Shown here: positions 8,211-14,731 of the stretch, one piece after another
How the letters are laid out: the number at the start of each line of letters is the position of its first letter
How positions within the stretch are numbered: position 1 is the first letter of the stretch
NCBI GenBank assembly: GCA_029861675.1
Contig: JAOTYV010000066.1
Coordinates: forward strand, 1-18,024
Source: Alphaproteobacteria bacterium
GTDB taxonomy: Bacteria > Pseudomonadota > Alphaproteobacteria > UBA8366
Length of the DNA: 18,024 nt
Reading direction: 5' to 3'
The notes under the pieces: model-generated
Told to the model about the DNA's origin: nothing
Database searches by the model: none
What the model saw: the letters and a program-made list of their open reading frames with translations, nothing else
Program-made: the position numbers and the translations under genes

Positions 8211-9065
8211 ATGCTTCACCCCCGTACAATCCGCCCGTTCCTGGCCGCACTCGCTGTGACAATGTGCCTTGGACAAGCGCCCGCCCTGGCCGATACGGTC
8301 ATCCAACTCAAATATATCCGGGACTCGAACAAACGTCCGGTGGCGCAGCATTATCTATTGCTGCACGGCAAGGACCCTGCGCTTGAGCTGCCCGACCCGG
8401 TGGCTGTGCTTTTGCTGTTTCCGGGCGGCGGCGGCGCGCTCGGTCTGCAGGATGACCGGCTCAGCGTCGATGCACAAAATTTCCTGATTCGAACCCGCCA
8501 CCTGATTGCCGCCGAAGGCCCGTTTGCCGTGGCGGTAATGGACGCGGCTCCCGAATTCCAGAACGAGGCTATTTTCCCCGGCGGGCTGAGCGGCCAGCGC
8601 ACCAGCGCCGCGCATCTCGAGGACACCCGGCGCGTGATCGTCGACCTGCGCACCCGCTTTCCCGGCAAGAAAATATGGCTCGTCGGGAACGACCGGGGCA
8701 CGATCTCCGCCGCCAACGCGGCAGCCGAATTGCCGATTGGACAGGGTGCGCATGGTTTGGTGCTGACATCGCCGGTCACGGTCAAGCAACCGGCGCGCGG
8801 CGCTCTGGACGATGTGCGGCTCGGCGCCATCAGGGTTCCGACATTGATCCTCACCCACCGGTCCGACAAATGCCCGGTCACGCCGCCGAAAAACGCCCGC
8901 GGCCTGAAAAAGAAACTGACCGGTACGAAGCAGATCAAACTCATGGCAATGAAAGGCGGCAGCCTGCGAATTTCCAAAGCCTGCATGGCGCTCGGACCGC
9001 ATGGGTTTTTCGGCATCGAGCAAAAAACCATCCGTACGATCGGCGAATTCATCACGCGTTTCTGA
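8211..9065 (+). CDS. Secreted alpha/beta hydrolase-like protein with Asp at the nucleophile position
   Basis: 284 residues starting at ATG 8211; a TTG at 8169 would add 14 residues ahead of the signal peptide. Residues 1-28 form a signal peptide ending APALA before DT, so export to the periplasm is expected. The fold is suggested by strand LLLFPGGGGALG (68-79, oxyanion-type loop), the elbow WLVGNDRGT (156-164), strand RVPTLILTH with D219, and PHGFFGIE with H264. In relatives I recall, the elbow reads G-T-S-R-G-T with catalytic Ser; here the position is D161 (codon 8691-8693). The acid and histidine candidates remain. C221 and C258 flank the acid and His loops and may form a disulfide. It is either an Asp-nucleophile enzyme or a degenerate one. 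It faces away from the ABC operon. Substrate unknown. Confidence 0.8.
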   Translation: MLHPRTIRPFLAALAVTMCLGQAPALADTVIQLKYIRDSNKRPVAQHYLLLHGKDPALELPDPVAVLLLFPGGGGALGLQDDRLSVDAQNFLIRTRHLIAAEGPFAVAVMDAAPEFQNEAIFPGGLSGQRTSAAHLEDTRRVIVDLRTRFPGKKIWLVGNDRGTISAANAAAELPIGQGAHGLVLTSPVTVKQPARGALDDVRLGAIRVPTLILTHRSDKCPVTPPKNARGLKKKLTGTKQIKLMAMKGGSLRISKACMALGPHGFFGIEQKTIRTIGEFITRF

Positions 9066-9066
9066 A

Positions 9067-9099
9067 CTGGCGCGACGCTGGCGCGACGCCGGCGCGGCG
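9067..9099 (+). repeat. 11-base tandem repeat, three units
   Basis: CTGGCGCGACG occurs twice in tandem (9067-9077 and 9078-9088), followed by a third unit CCGGCGCGGCG with two changes (9089-9099). It lies immediately after the hydrolase stop codon and supplies the stem of the terminator-like hairpin. Confidence 0.65.
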
Positions 9100-9106
9100 C
9101 CTCTTT
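9080..9106 (+). terminator. Candidate Rho-independent terminator after the hydrolase gene
   Basis: GGCGC (9080-9084) pairs with GCGCC (9097-9101), and an inner CG pair follows across a GA/CG mismatch with a CCGG loop. The stem is followed by TCTTT (9102-9106). It sits about 15 bases after the hydrolase stop. Its position argues against the GTG at 9108 being the real start of the next gene. Confidence 0.45.
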
Positions 9107-9150
9107 CGTGAAAATACAACCGACCGCCGATTTTCTATCCAAAGAGGTAT

Positions 9151-9156
9151 TACAAT
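9151..9156 (+). promoter_or_regulatory. Candidate -10 element of the NUDIX gene
   Basis: TACAAT (five of six consensus bases) lies in an AT-rich patch (9130-9165) that is unusual for this GC-rich window. It sits between the upstream terminator-like hairpin and the ribosome site at 9167-9172. No good -35 is seen at 15-19 bases upstream, so this is tentative. Confidence 0.3.
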
Positions 9157-9166
9157 ACTATTTCCC

Positions 9167-9172
9167 GGAAGG
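9167..9172 (+). promoter_or_regulatory. Ribosome binding site GGAAGG that sets the NUDIX start
   Basis: GGAAGG ends seven bases before the GTG at 9180, an ideal spacing. The alternative GTG at 9108 has no comparable site. Confidence 0.6.
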
Positions 9173-9179
9173 CCGCACC

Positions 9180-9782
9180 GTGACCGAGAAAACCGCTGAA
9201 CTATTGGATAAATCACCGCTCTATGAAGGTTTCTTCAATTTCACCCTCTACAAATTGCGGCACAGCTTGTTCCGTGGCGGCAACAGCCGCGCCTTCACCC
9301 GCGAGATTCTTGAACGGAACCCGGTCGCGGCCTTGCTGCCGTACGATCCCGTTCGCGACGCGGTGGTGTTGATCGAACAGTTCCGGCCCGGCGCCTTTGC
9401 CGCCAATTGGCCCTCCCCCTGGATCATCGAAGTCGTCGCCGGGATCATCGAGCCCGGTGAAACCGCGGAAGAGATGGTACGCCGCGAAGCCATGGAGGAA
9501 GCGGGCTGCACGGTGAGCGACCTGGAACCCATCGTCACGTTCTTTCCGAGCGCGGGCGGTTGTTCCGAAGTAGCGCATTTCTTTTGCGGCCGCGTCGACG
9601 CCACCAATATCGGCGGTATCCACGGGGTCGAGCACGAAGACGAGGATATAAGGGTTTTTGTCGAATCCACCGACGATGCCCTGAAAATGCTCGATGCGGG
9701 TGAAATCCAAAGCTCGATCGGCGTGATCGGCCTGCTCTGGCTCGCCCGTCATCGCGAGAAGTTGCGCGCCCGGTGGTCTTGA
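9180..9782 (+). CDS. nudF: NUDIX hydrolase, ADP-ribose pyrophosphatase (NudF-like)
   Basis: 200 residues from GTG 9180. The enzyme hydrolyses ADP-ribose to AMP and ribose 5-phosphate, limiting non-enzymatic ADP-ribosylation. A perfect NUDIX box (G-x5-E-x7-R-E-x-x-E-E-x-G) spans residues 88-109, with metal-binding glutamates E103, E106 and E107. The segments LYEGFF, LLPYDPVRDAVVLIEQFRPG, the post-box FFPSAGGCSE loop and the late HEDEDIRV block all match E. coli NudF as I recall it. An in-frame GTG at 9108 would add 24 residues, but it overlaps an AT-rich probable promoter and abuts a terminator-like hairpin; the 9180 start has a better ribosome site and a family-like length. It appears to be a single-gene unit between the hydrolase and cysK. 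Confidence 0.92.
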   Translation: MTEKTAELLDKSPLYEGFFNFTLYKLRHSLFRGGNSRAFTREILERNPVAALLPYDPVRDAVVLIEQFRPGAFAANWPSPWIIEVVAGIIEPGETAEEMVRREAMEEAGCTVSDLEPIVTFFPSAGGCSEVAHFFCGRVDATNIGGIHGVEHEDEDIRVFVESTDDALKMLDAGEIQSSIGVIGLLWLARHREKLRARWS

Positions 9783-9852
9783 CCGATGCGGCGGCATCCG
9801 GTTGTTTAGACACGGGCGCATACGGCCCCAATTAAAATCTCTTTGAAACCCG

Positions 9853-9859
9853 AAGGAAG
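9853..9859 (+). promoter_or_regulatory. Ribosome binding site of cysK
   Basis: AAGGAAG lies eight bases before ATG 9868. Upstream, a TAGACA at 9807-9812 and an AT-rich AATTAAAAT at 9830-9838 are 17 bases apart and could be a weak promoter, but the -10 match is poor. Confidence 0.5.
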
Positions 9860-9867
9860 CGCCGGCC

Positions 9868-10869
9868 ATGGACGTTCGCGACGGCTTTATCGACAGCATC
9901 GGAAACACGCCGCTGATCAAATTGAAAAAGGCGTCCGAGCTGACCGGCTGCACCATTCTCGGCAAGGCCGAATTCCTCAACCCCGGCAGTTCGGTGAAGG
10001 ACCGCGCGGCGCTCGCCATCATCGATGACGCGGAGAAAAACGGACAGATCCAGCCGGGCGGCATCATAGTCGAGGGCACCGCGGGCAATACGGGCATCGG
10101 TCTTGCCCTCGTCGGCAATGCGCGCGGCTATCGCACGGTGATCGTGATTCCCAAGACCCAGAGCCAGGAGAAAAAGGACATGCTCCGGCTCTGCGGCGCC
10201 GAGCTGATCGAAGTGGCGGCGGCGCCGTACCGGGATCCCGACAACTATATCCATGTTTCCGAGCGCAAGGCGGAGGAGCTGGCAAAGAGCCATCCGCAGG
10301 GCGCGATCTGGGCCAACCAGTTCGACAATATCGCCAACCGCGACGGACACTACCGCACGACCGGCCCGGAGATTTGGGAACAAACCGATGGCACGGTCGA
10401 CGGATTCGTGTGCGCGGTCGGATCGGGCGGCACGCTGGCCGGCGTCGAGAAGTTCCTGCGCGAACGGAAATCGGACATCAAGATCGGCCTCGCCGACCCG
10501 ATGGGCGCGGCGCTATACCACTATTACAAGCACGGTGAATTGAAATCCGAAGGCGATTCCATCACCGAAGGGATCGGCCAGGGCCGCATCACCAAGAACA
10601 TCGAGGATATGACGGTCGATTTCCCCTATCAGATCCCCGACGCGGAGGCGCTGCACATCGTCTTCGATCTGTTAAAGGAGGAAGGCCTCTGTCTCGGGAG
10701 TTCGAGCGGCATCAACGTCGCCGGCGCGATCCATATGGCGAAAGAGCTCGGCCCGGGCCACACCATCGTCACGGTGCTATGCGATTTCGGAACCCGCTAT
10801 ATCTCGAAAATGTTCAATCCAACCTTCCTGCGTGAGAAGAACCTGCCCGTACCCGATTGGATGGAATGA
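9868..10869 (+). CDS. cysK: Cysteine synthase A (O-acetylserine sulfhydrylase)
   Basis: 333 residues. This PLP enzyme converts O-acetylserine and sulfide to cysteine in the cytosol. The PLP lysine is K44 in NPGSSVKDRAAL. The substrate loop is TAGNTG at 71-76, where the textbook form is TSGNTG. The phosphate-binding loop GSGGT is at 185-189. The C-terminal GLCLGSSSGINVAGA (about 273-287) contacts the PLP ring. The TAGNTG loop and the long C-terminus (VLCDFGTRYISKMFNPTFLR) are usual for the alphaproteobacterial branch as I recall it, so the Ser-to-Ala change is not degeneration. A good ribosome site precedes ATG 9868. The stop overlaps the next gene's start in ATGA, implying coupled translation with the AlaX-like protein. 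A cystathionine beta-synthase role is less likely because no CBS domains follow. Confidence 0.94.
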   Translation: MDVRDGFIDSIGNTPLIKLKKASELTGCTILGKAEFLNPGSSVKDRAALAIIDDAEKNGQIQPGGIIVEGTAGNTGIGLALVGNARGYRTVIVIPKTQSQEKKDMLRLCGAELIEVAAAPYRDPDNYIHVSERKAEELAKSHPQGAIWANQFDNIANRDGHYRTTGPEIWEQTDGTVDGFVCAVGSGGTLAGVEKFLRERKSDIKIGLADPMGAALYHYYKHGELKSEGDSITEGIGQGRITKNIEDMTVDFPYQIPDAEALHIVFDLLKEEGLCLGSSSGINVAGAIHMAKELGPGHTIVTVLCDFGTRYISKMFNPTFLREKNLPVPDWME

Positions 10870-11588
10870 TGCCCCGGACCGAGGAACTGTTCCGCGAAGA
10901 TGCCTATCTGCGGGAATGCGACGCCACCGTGACGGAGGTCAACGACCGTGGTGGCATCCTGCTCGACCGCTCGGTTTTCTACCCCACCGGCGGCGGCCAG
11001 CCGGGCGACACCGGCGTCCTGCGGCTCGAAAATGGGGACGAGCTTCGGATTGCCACGACGGTCAAGGGCGACGGCGACGCGAATGTGGTGCATGTGCCGG
11101 AGGACGGCCAACCCGCCCCCGCGGTCGGGACGAAACTCACCGCCGTGATCGACTGGGACCGCCGCTACGCCCATATGCGCATGCATTCCGGCCTGCACCT
11201 GCTCTGCGCGGTGGTGCCGCACGGCGTAACCGGCGGCCGCATCGGCGCGGACAAGAGCAGCCTCGATTTCGACATCGGCGACGCCACACTCGACAAGGAA
11301 CACATCGGCAGCGCGCTCAATCGGCTGGTCGGTGAGGACCATCCGGTTAATCCGCGCTGGATCGACGAGGCCGAGTTGGACGCCACGCCCGAACTTGTGC
11401 GCACCATGTCCGTCCAGCCGCCGCGCGGCGCGGGCACGGTGCGGCTGCTCGATATCCCGGGCGTCGACCTGCAGCCCTGCGGCGGCACCCATGTGGCGCA
11501 CACCGCGGAAATCGGCGCGCTGCGCGTCGGCAAGATCGAAAACAAGGGCAAGCGCAACCGCCGGGTCAATATCCTGTTCGACGGCTAG
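10866..11588 (+). CDS. alaX: Alanyl-tRNA editing protein, AlaX-like
   Basis: 240 residues. Freestanding AlaX proteins hydrolyse Ser or Gly wrongly attached to tRNA-Ala, acting in trans to AlaRS. The Zn2+ ligands are complete: HSGLH gives H107 and H111, and CGGTH gives C205 and H209. The N-terminal beta-barrel part with VFYPTGGGQPGDTG (38-50) marks the medium-length type. ATG 10866 overlaps the cysK stop by four bases (ATGA); ATG 10869 is an equally possible start. Coupling to cysK is suggestive because serine and O-acetylserine are upstream of cysteine synthesis and serine is the AlaX proofreading target, but this link is inference. About 90 bases separate it from the sulfurtransferase gene. 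Confidence 0.92.
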   Translation: MMPRTEELFREDAYLRECDATVTEVNDRGGILLDRSVFYPTGGGQPGDTGVLRLENGDELRIATTVKGDGDANVVHVPEDGQPAPAVGTKLTAVIDWDRRYAHMRMHSGLHLLCAVVPHGVTGGRIGADKSSLDFDIGDATLDKEHIGSALNRLVGEDHPVNPRWIDEAELDATPELVRTMSVQPPRGAGTVRLLDIPGVDLQPCGGTHVAHTAEIGALRVGKIENKGKRNRRVNILFDG

Positions 11589-11624
11589 GGTGGCCGGCGC
11601 CGCGCGGAACTTCACGGATGAGCG

Positions 11625-11646
11625 GAACGCGCGTTCAGGTTATACT
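11625..11646 (+). promoter_or_regulatory. Candidate promoter with overlapping 12-base palindrome upstream of the sulfurtransferase gene
   Basis: TATACT at 11641-11646 is a good -10 match. A perfect palindrome GAACGCGCGTTC occupies 11625-11636, where the spacer and part of the -35 region would be, and no good -35 hexamer is visible. The arrangement is what an operator or activator site would look like, but a chance palindrome in GC-rich DNA is possible. Confidence 0.35.
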
Positions 11647-11681
11647 CGTCACTTAATAAAGAGCCCACGGAGCGCCCCGCC

Positions 11682-12530
11682 ATGCCCTACGCCAATGCCG
11701 ACACCCTGGTAACCACCGATTGGCTTGCGGACCATCTCGACGATCCGGCAATCCGCATCGTCGACGGCACCAGCTTCCTGCCCACCGTGCCGCGCAACGC
11801 GCATGAGGAATACGCCGCCAAACATATCCCCGGCGCAGTTTTGGTCGATATCGAGGAAGTGTGCGATCCGAAGAGCGACCTGCCGCACATGCTGCCCTCG
11901 CCCGCCCAGTTCGCCGCCAAGATGGCCGAACTCGGCATCGGCAGCGATCATCGCGTGGTGATCTATGACGCCATGGGCGTGCGCACATCGCCGCGCGTCT
12001 GGTGGATGTTCAAGATCTTCGGCCATGACGACGCGGTGGTGCTGGACGGCGGCCTGCCGAAATGGGAAGCCGAGGGCCGCCCGCTGGCCTCCGGCCGGGA
12101 ATCGCCGGCGCCGGCGCAGTTTACCGCGACCTTCCGGCCCGAGATGGTGCGCGATGTGGAGGCGATGATCGCCAATCAGAAGGCGCGTGGCGAACTCGTG
12201 ATCGACGCCCGTCCCGCCGATCGCTTCCACGGCAAGACGGCCGAACCGCGCGCCGGCTTGCGCGGCGGACACATGCCGGGCGCGGTCAGCATGCCGGTCG
12301 AGCTGGTGGTCGATGGGAAGAGCGGAACCGTGCTGCCGGCCGAAGCGCTGACCGCCAACTTCGCGGCGCTCGGAGTCGATGGGGCGCAGCCGATCGTCAC
12401 CAGCTGCGGTTCCGGCGTCGCGGCCTGCACCGTATCGCTCGGCCTCCATCTGCTGGGCCACCCGATCGCGCCGGTCTATGACGGCTCGTGGAGCGAATGG
12501 GGCGCGCGGGCCGATACCGAAGTCGAATGA
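11682..12530 (+). CDS. sseA: 3-mercaptopyruvate sulfurtransferase (two-domain rhodanese, SseA-like)
   Basis: 282 residues. The enzyme moves sulfur from 3-mercaptopyruvate, a cysteine transamination product, to thiol acceptors or cyanide. Two rhodanese domains are seen. The first, non-catalytic, has EYAAKHIPGAVLVDIEE; the second has VIDARPADRFHG and RGGHMPGAVSMP. The active loop is CGSGVAAC with nucleophile C242. The CGSGV form favours mercaptopyruvate over thiosulfate, for which rhodaneses usually have CRKGV. A CGGAG ribosome site is nine bases ahead of the ATG. Its stop overlaps the next gene by four bases (ATGA). Placement after cysK fits sulfur amino acid metabolism. Specificity is inferred from the loop only. 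Confidence 0.93.
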   Translation: MPYANADTLVTTDWLADHLDDPAIRIVDGTSFLPTVPRNAHEEYAAKHIPGAVLVDIEEVCDPKSDLPHMLPSPAQFAAKMAELGIGSDHRVVIYDAMGVRTSPRVWWMFKIFGHDDAVVLDGGLPKWEAEGRPLASGRESPAPAQFTATFRPEMVRDVEAMIANQKARGELVIDARPADRFHGKTAEPRAGLRGGHMPGAVSMPVELVVDGKSGTVLPAEALTANFAALGVDGAQPIVTSCGSGVAACTVSLGLHLLGHPIAPVYDGSWSEWGARADTEVE

Positions 12531-12955
12531 CGCTGCACATCCGCCCCTTCGAGGACGACGACGTCGCCGCGGTGGTGGCGCTCTGGCAGGCCTGCGATCT
12601 GACCCGGCCCTGGAACAATCCGGAGGCCGACATCGCGCTCGCCCGCGCCGCGCCGGATGCGGAAATCTTCATCGGCTGCGTCGGCGACCGGGTGGCGGCC
12701 AGTATCGTCTGCGGCCATGACGGGCACCGCGCCTGGCTCTACTATCTCGCCGTCGACCCGCAGGACCAGGGCAACGGATTCGGCCGGCAGATCACCAAGC
12801 ATGCGGAAGACTGGCTGCAGTCGCGCGGCGCGGTCAAAGTCATGCTCATGATCCGGCCCGAAAACGACAAGGTTCAAGCCTTCTACGAATCGCTGGACTA
12901 TGCGGTCGAGCCGCGTATCGTGATGTCACGCCGTCTCGATACCGGAACCGACTGA
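12527..12955 (+). CDS. GNAT-family N-acetyltransferase, YpeA-like
   Basis: 142 residues from ATG 12527, which overlaps the sulfurtransferase stop in ATGA. The fold follows E. coli YpeA closely as I recall it: IRPFEDDDVAAVVALWQACD then LTRPWNNPEADI near the N-terminus, and GHDGHRAWLYYLAVDPQ in the centre. The acetyl-CoA pyrophosphate loop Q-x-x-G-x-G is Q79-DQGNG-84. The C-terminal helix-strand carries FYESLDYAVEP. Substrate is unknown for the family. The four-base overlap implies coupled translation with sseA, and the next GNAT gene follows after four bases. The frame is open from 12488, but the overlap start gives the family's normal length. Confidence 0.88.
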   Translation: MTLHIRPFEDDDVAAVVALWQACDLTRPWNNPEADIALARAAPDAEIFIGCVGDRVAASIVCGHDGHRAWLYYLAVDPQDQGNGFGRQITKHAEDWLQSRGAVKVMLMIRPENDKVQAFYESLDYAVEPRIVMSRRLDTGTD

Positions 12956-12959
12956 TCCG

Positions 12960-13556
12960 ATGAAGAAGCCGTCCAAGTCCCGCCTGCAGGTCACCGTAAC
13001 GTATCTGGAGATGACCGCGCCGCCGACACGGCCGCCCATGCGCGCGCCCCTGGCGAGCCAGCCGCTGGCCTTGATGCGGGTGCATGAACCGACGCTGTCC
13101 TATTACCGCTACCTGTACAACACGGTCGGCGAGCCCTGGCTCTGGTACGAGCGCCGCCAATTGGACGACGAGCCGCTCGGCGAAATCATCGCGGATGAAC
13201 GGGTTGCGATCTACGTCCTGCTGGCCGGGGCGGTGCCCGCCGGCTTCGCCGAATTGGACAGCCGGCCCAGGGGGGTCGAACGGCGGGGCGATATCCATCT
13301 CGCCTATTTCGGCCTCGTTCCGGAATTTATTGGCCGCGCCTTCGGGCGCTATTTCCTCGAGGCGATGATCGACATCGCCTGGGAACGCAATCCGGAAGGC
13401 CGCCTGACCGTGCACACCTGCACTCTCGATCATCCGGCCGCCCTGCCGCTTTATCAGCGCTGCGGCTTCGCACCGACCGGCCAGCGCACCGCCTCGATCA
13501 TCGACCCCCGCACCACCGGCGTGCTGCCCGCCGATGCGGGACCGCCGGAACGATAA
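12960..13556 (+). CDS. GNAT-family N-acetyltransferase
   Basis: 198 residues. The GNAT core is recognised from IYVLLAGAVPAGFAELD (beta strands 2 and 3), IHLAYFGLVPEFIGRAFGRY (strand 4 and the acetyl-CoA loop, G-R-A-F-G near 124-128), and HTCTLDHPAALPLYQRCGF (strand 5, helix 4 and the terminal CGF). The last 20 residues are Pro/Thr-rich and probably flexible. The substrate is unknown; the N-terminal 75 residues contain an aromatic-rich stretch (SYYRYLYNTVGEPWLWYERR) that may form the acceptor pocket. It starts four bases after the YpeA-like gene and is not its paralogue at any obvious level. It is the last gene of this plus-strand run. Confidence 0.85.
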   Translation: MKKPSKSRLQVTVTYLEMTAPPTRPPMRAPLASQPLALMRVHEPTLSYYRYLYNTVGEPWLWYERRQLDDEPLGEIIADERVAIYVLLAGAVPAGFAELDSRPRGVERRGDIHLAYFGLVPEFIGRAFGRYFLEAMIDIAWERNPEGRLTVHTCTLDHPAALPLYQRCGFAPTGQRTASIIDPRTTGVLPADAGPPER

Positions 13557-13580
13557 GCCAGTCCGTCTTTTAAAGTATTG

Positions 13581-13720
13581 CCGTCATGCCGGAGGTTAGG
13601 CGAGCCCGGGAACCCATGGTTGCCGACTGCGAGCCTTACCATCCGGCATCCATACCAGGATCGCGTCGACATGCGCCTTCTGGATTCCGGCTCGCCGCTT
13701 CGCGCCGTCCGGAATGACGG
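13581..13720. repeat. Intergenic inverted-repeat element, about 140 bases
   Basis: The ends are 13-base inverted repeats, CCGTCATGCCGGA (13581-13593) and TCCGGAATGACGG (13708-13720), with one mismatch. The interior has further GC-rich partly complementary segments (CCCGGGAACCCATGG, TGGATTCCGGCTCGCC). The CCGTCATGCCGG...CCGGAATGACGG signature is a kind of dispersed intergenic repeat I associate with alphaproteobacterial genomes. It has no coding frame and fills most of the 203-base gap between the convergent GNAT and BKACE genes, where it may fold in RNA and end transcripts from both sides. Copy number in the genome cannot be seen here. Confidence 0.6.
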
Positions 13721-13759
13721 CGTTTAATAGAGGATGCATAGGCCAAGAAAGCATTCCCC

Positions 13760-14698
13760 CTAAAACCCCACCTCGTCGCCGCCCTTGAGCGCCAGCATGC
13801 CGCGCGCTTCGTCCGGCGTGGCGATGTCGAGCGACAGGTCTTCGACGATGCGGCGGATCTTGGCGACCTGCTCGGCGTTGTTCGCGGCCATCCGGCCCTT
13901 GGCGAGGAACAGGCTGTCCTCCAGCCCGACCCGCACGCTGCCGCCGAGCAGCGCGGCGTTGGTACAGAAAGACATCTGATGACGGCCGGCGGCCAGCACC
14001 GACCAGACGAAATCGTCGCCGAACAGCCGGTCGGCGGTGCGCTTGGCGAACAGCAGATTGTCGAGATCGGCGCCGATGCCGCCGAGGATACCGAAGATCG
14101 ACTGGATGAAGAACGGCGGCTTGACCAGCCCGCGGTCAACCATGTGGGCGAGATTATAGAGGTGGCCGATGTCGTAGCATTCGAATTCGAAGCGGGTGCC
14201 GTGCGCCTCGCCCAGATCCTTCAGAATGCGCTCGATATCCCGGAAGGTATTGCGGAAAATGAAGTCGTCGGTGCCGCGCAAATAAGGCTCTTCCCAGGCG
14301 TGCTTCCATTCGGTGAACTTGTCGGCCGCCGGATAGATGCCGAAATTCATCGACCCCATGTTGAGCGAGCACATCTCCGGCCGGGCCTTGAGCGGCGCCG
14401 CCAGCCGTTCCTCCAGCGTCATGTTGAGCCCGCCGCCGGTGGTGATGTTCACCACCGCGTCGCAGGACTGCTTGATGCGCGGCAGGAACTCCATGAACAC
14501 CCCCGGGTCGGGGGTCGGCTCGCCGGTCTCCGGATCGCGCGCGTGCAGATGAATGATCGCCGCGCCCGCATCCGCCGCGTCGATGCTCTGGCGCGCAATC
14601 TCGTCGGGCGTGATCGGCAGCGCCTCCGACATGGTCGGCGTATGGATCGCCCCGGTGATCGCGCAGCTTATGATGACTTTGTTGTTACCCTTGGCCAT
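13760..14698 (-). CDS. Beta-keto acid cleavage enzyme (BKACE, DUF849 family)
   Basis: 312 residues. BKACE enzymes condense a beta-keto acid with acetyl-CoA and split it to acetoacetate and a CoA ester; the founding member is the lysine-fermentation enzyme Kce. The fold is a TIM barrel with Zn2+. The metal histidines are H50 and H52 in IIHLHARDP, and R256, E260 and D261 in SVRVGLED line up with the catalytic Arg/Glu/Asp set of Kce as I recall it. The phosphate/acetyl loop NITTGGGLNM is at 84-93. A GGGGAG ribosome site lies five bases ahead of the start. It is 33 bases downstream of the FAD oxidoreductase on the same strand, so the two are probably co-transcribed. The beta-keto acid used cannot be told from sequence; lysine fermentation is unlikely because no kam or kdd genes are present. 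Confidence 0.92.
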   Translation of the reverse strand: MAKGNNKVIISCAITGAIHTPTMSEALPITPDEIARQSIDAADAGAAIIHLHARDPETGEPTPDPGVFMEFLPRIKQSCDAVVNITTGGGLNMTLEERLAAPLKARPEMCSLNMGSMNFGIYPAADKFTEWKHAWEEPYLRGTDDFIFRNTFRDIERILKDLGEAHGTRFEFECYDIGHLYNLAHMVDRGLVKPPFFIQSIFGILGGIGADLDNLLFAKRTADRLFGDDFVWSVLAAGRHQMSFCTNAALLGGSVRVGLEDSLFLAKGRMAANNAEQVAKIRRIVEDLSLDIATPDEARGMLALKGGDEVGF

Positions 14699-14703
14699 TT
14701 TCG

Positions 14704-14709
14704 CTCCCC
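14704..14709 (-). promoter_or_regulatory. Ribosome binding site of the BKACE gene
   Basis: GGGGAG on the minus strand lies five bases before ATG 14698, inside the 33-base gap after the oxidoreductase stop. Confidence 0.55.
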
Positions 14710-14731
14710 GCTGGTCTATTGTTATCGCTGC

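Noticed and set aside
9868..10869. cysK as a degenerate enzyme because the substrate loop is TAGNTG
   Set aside because: All other PLP and phosphate contacts are intact, and TAGNTG is, as I recall, the normal form in the alphaproteobacterial branch.
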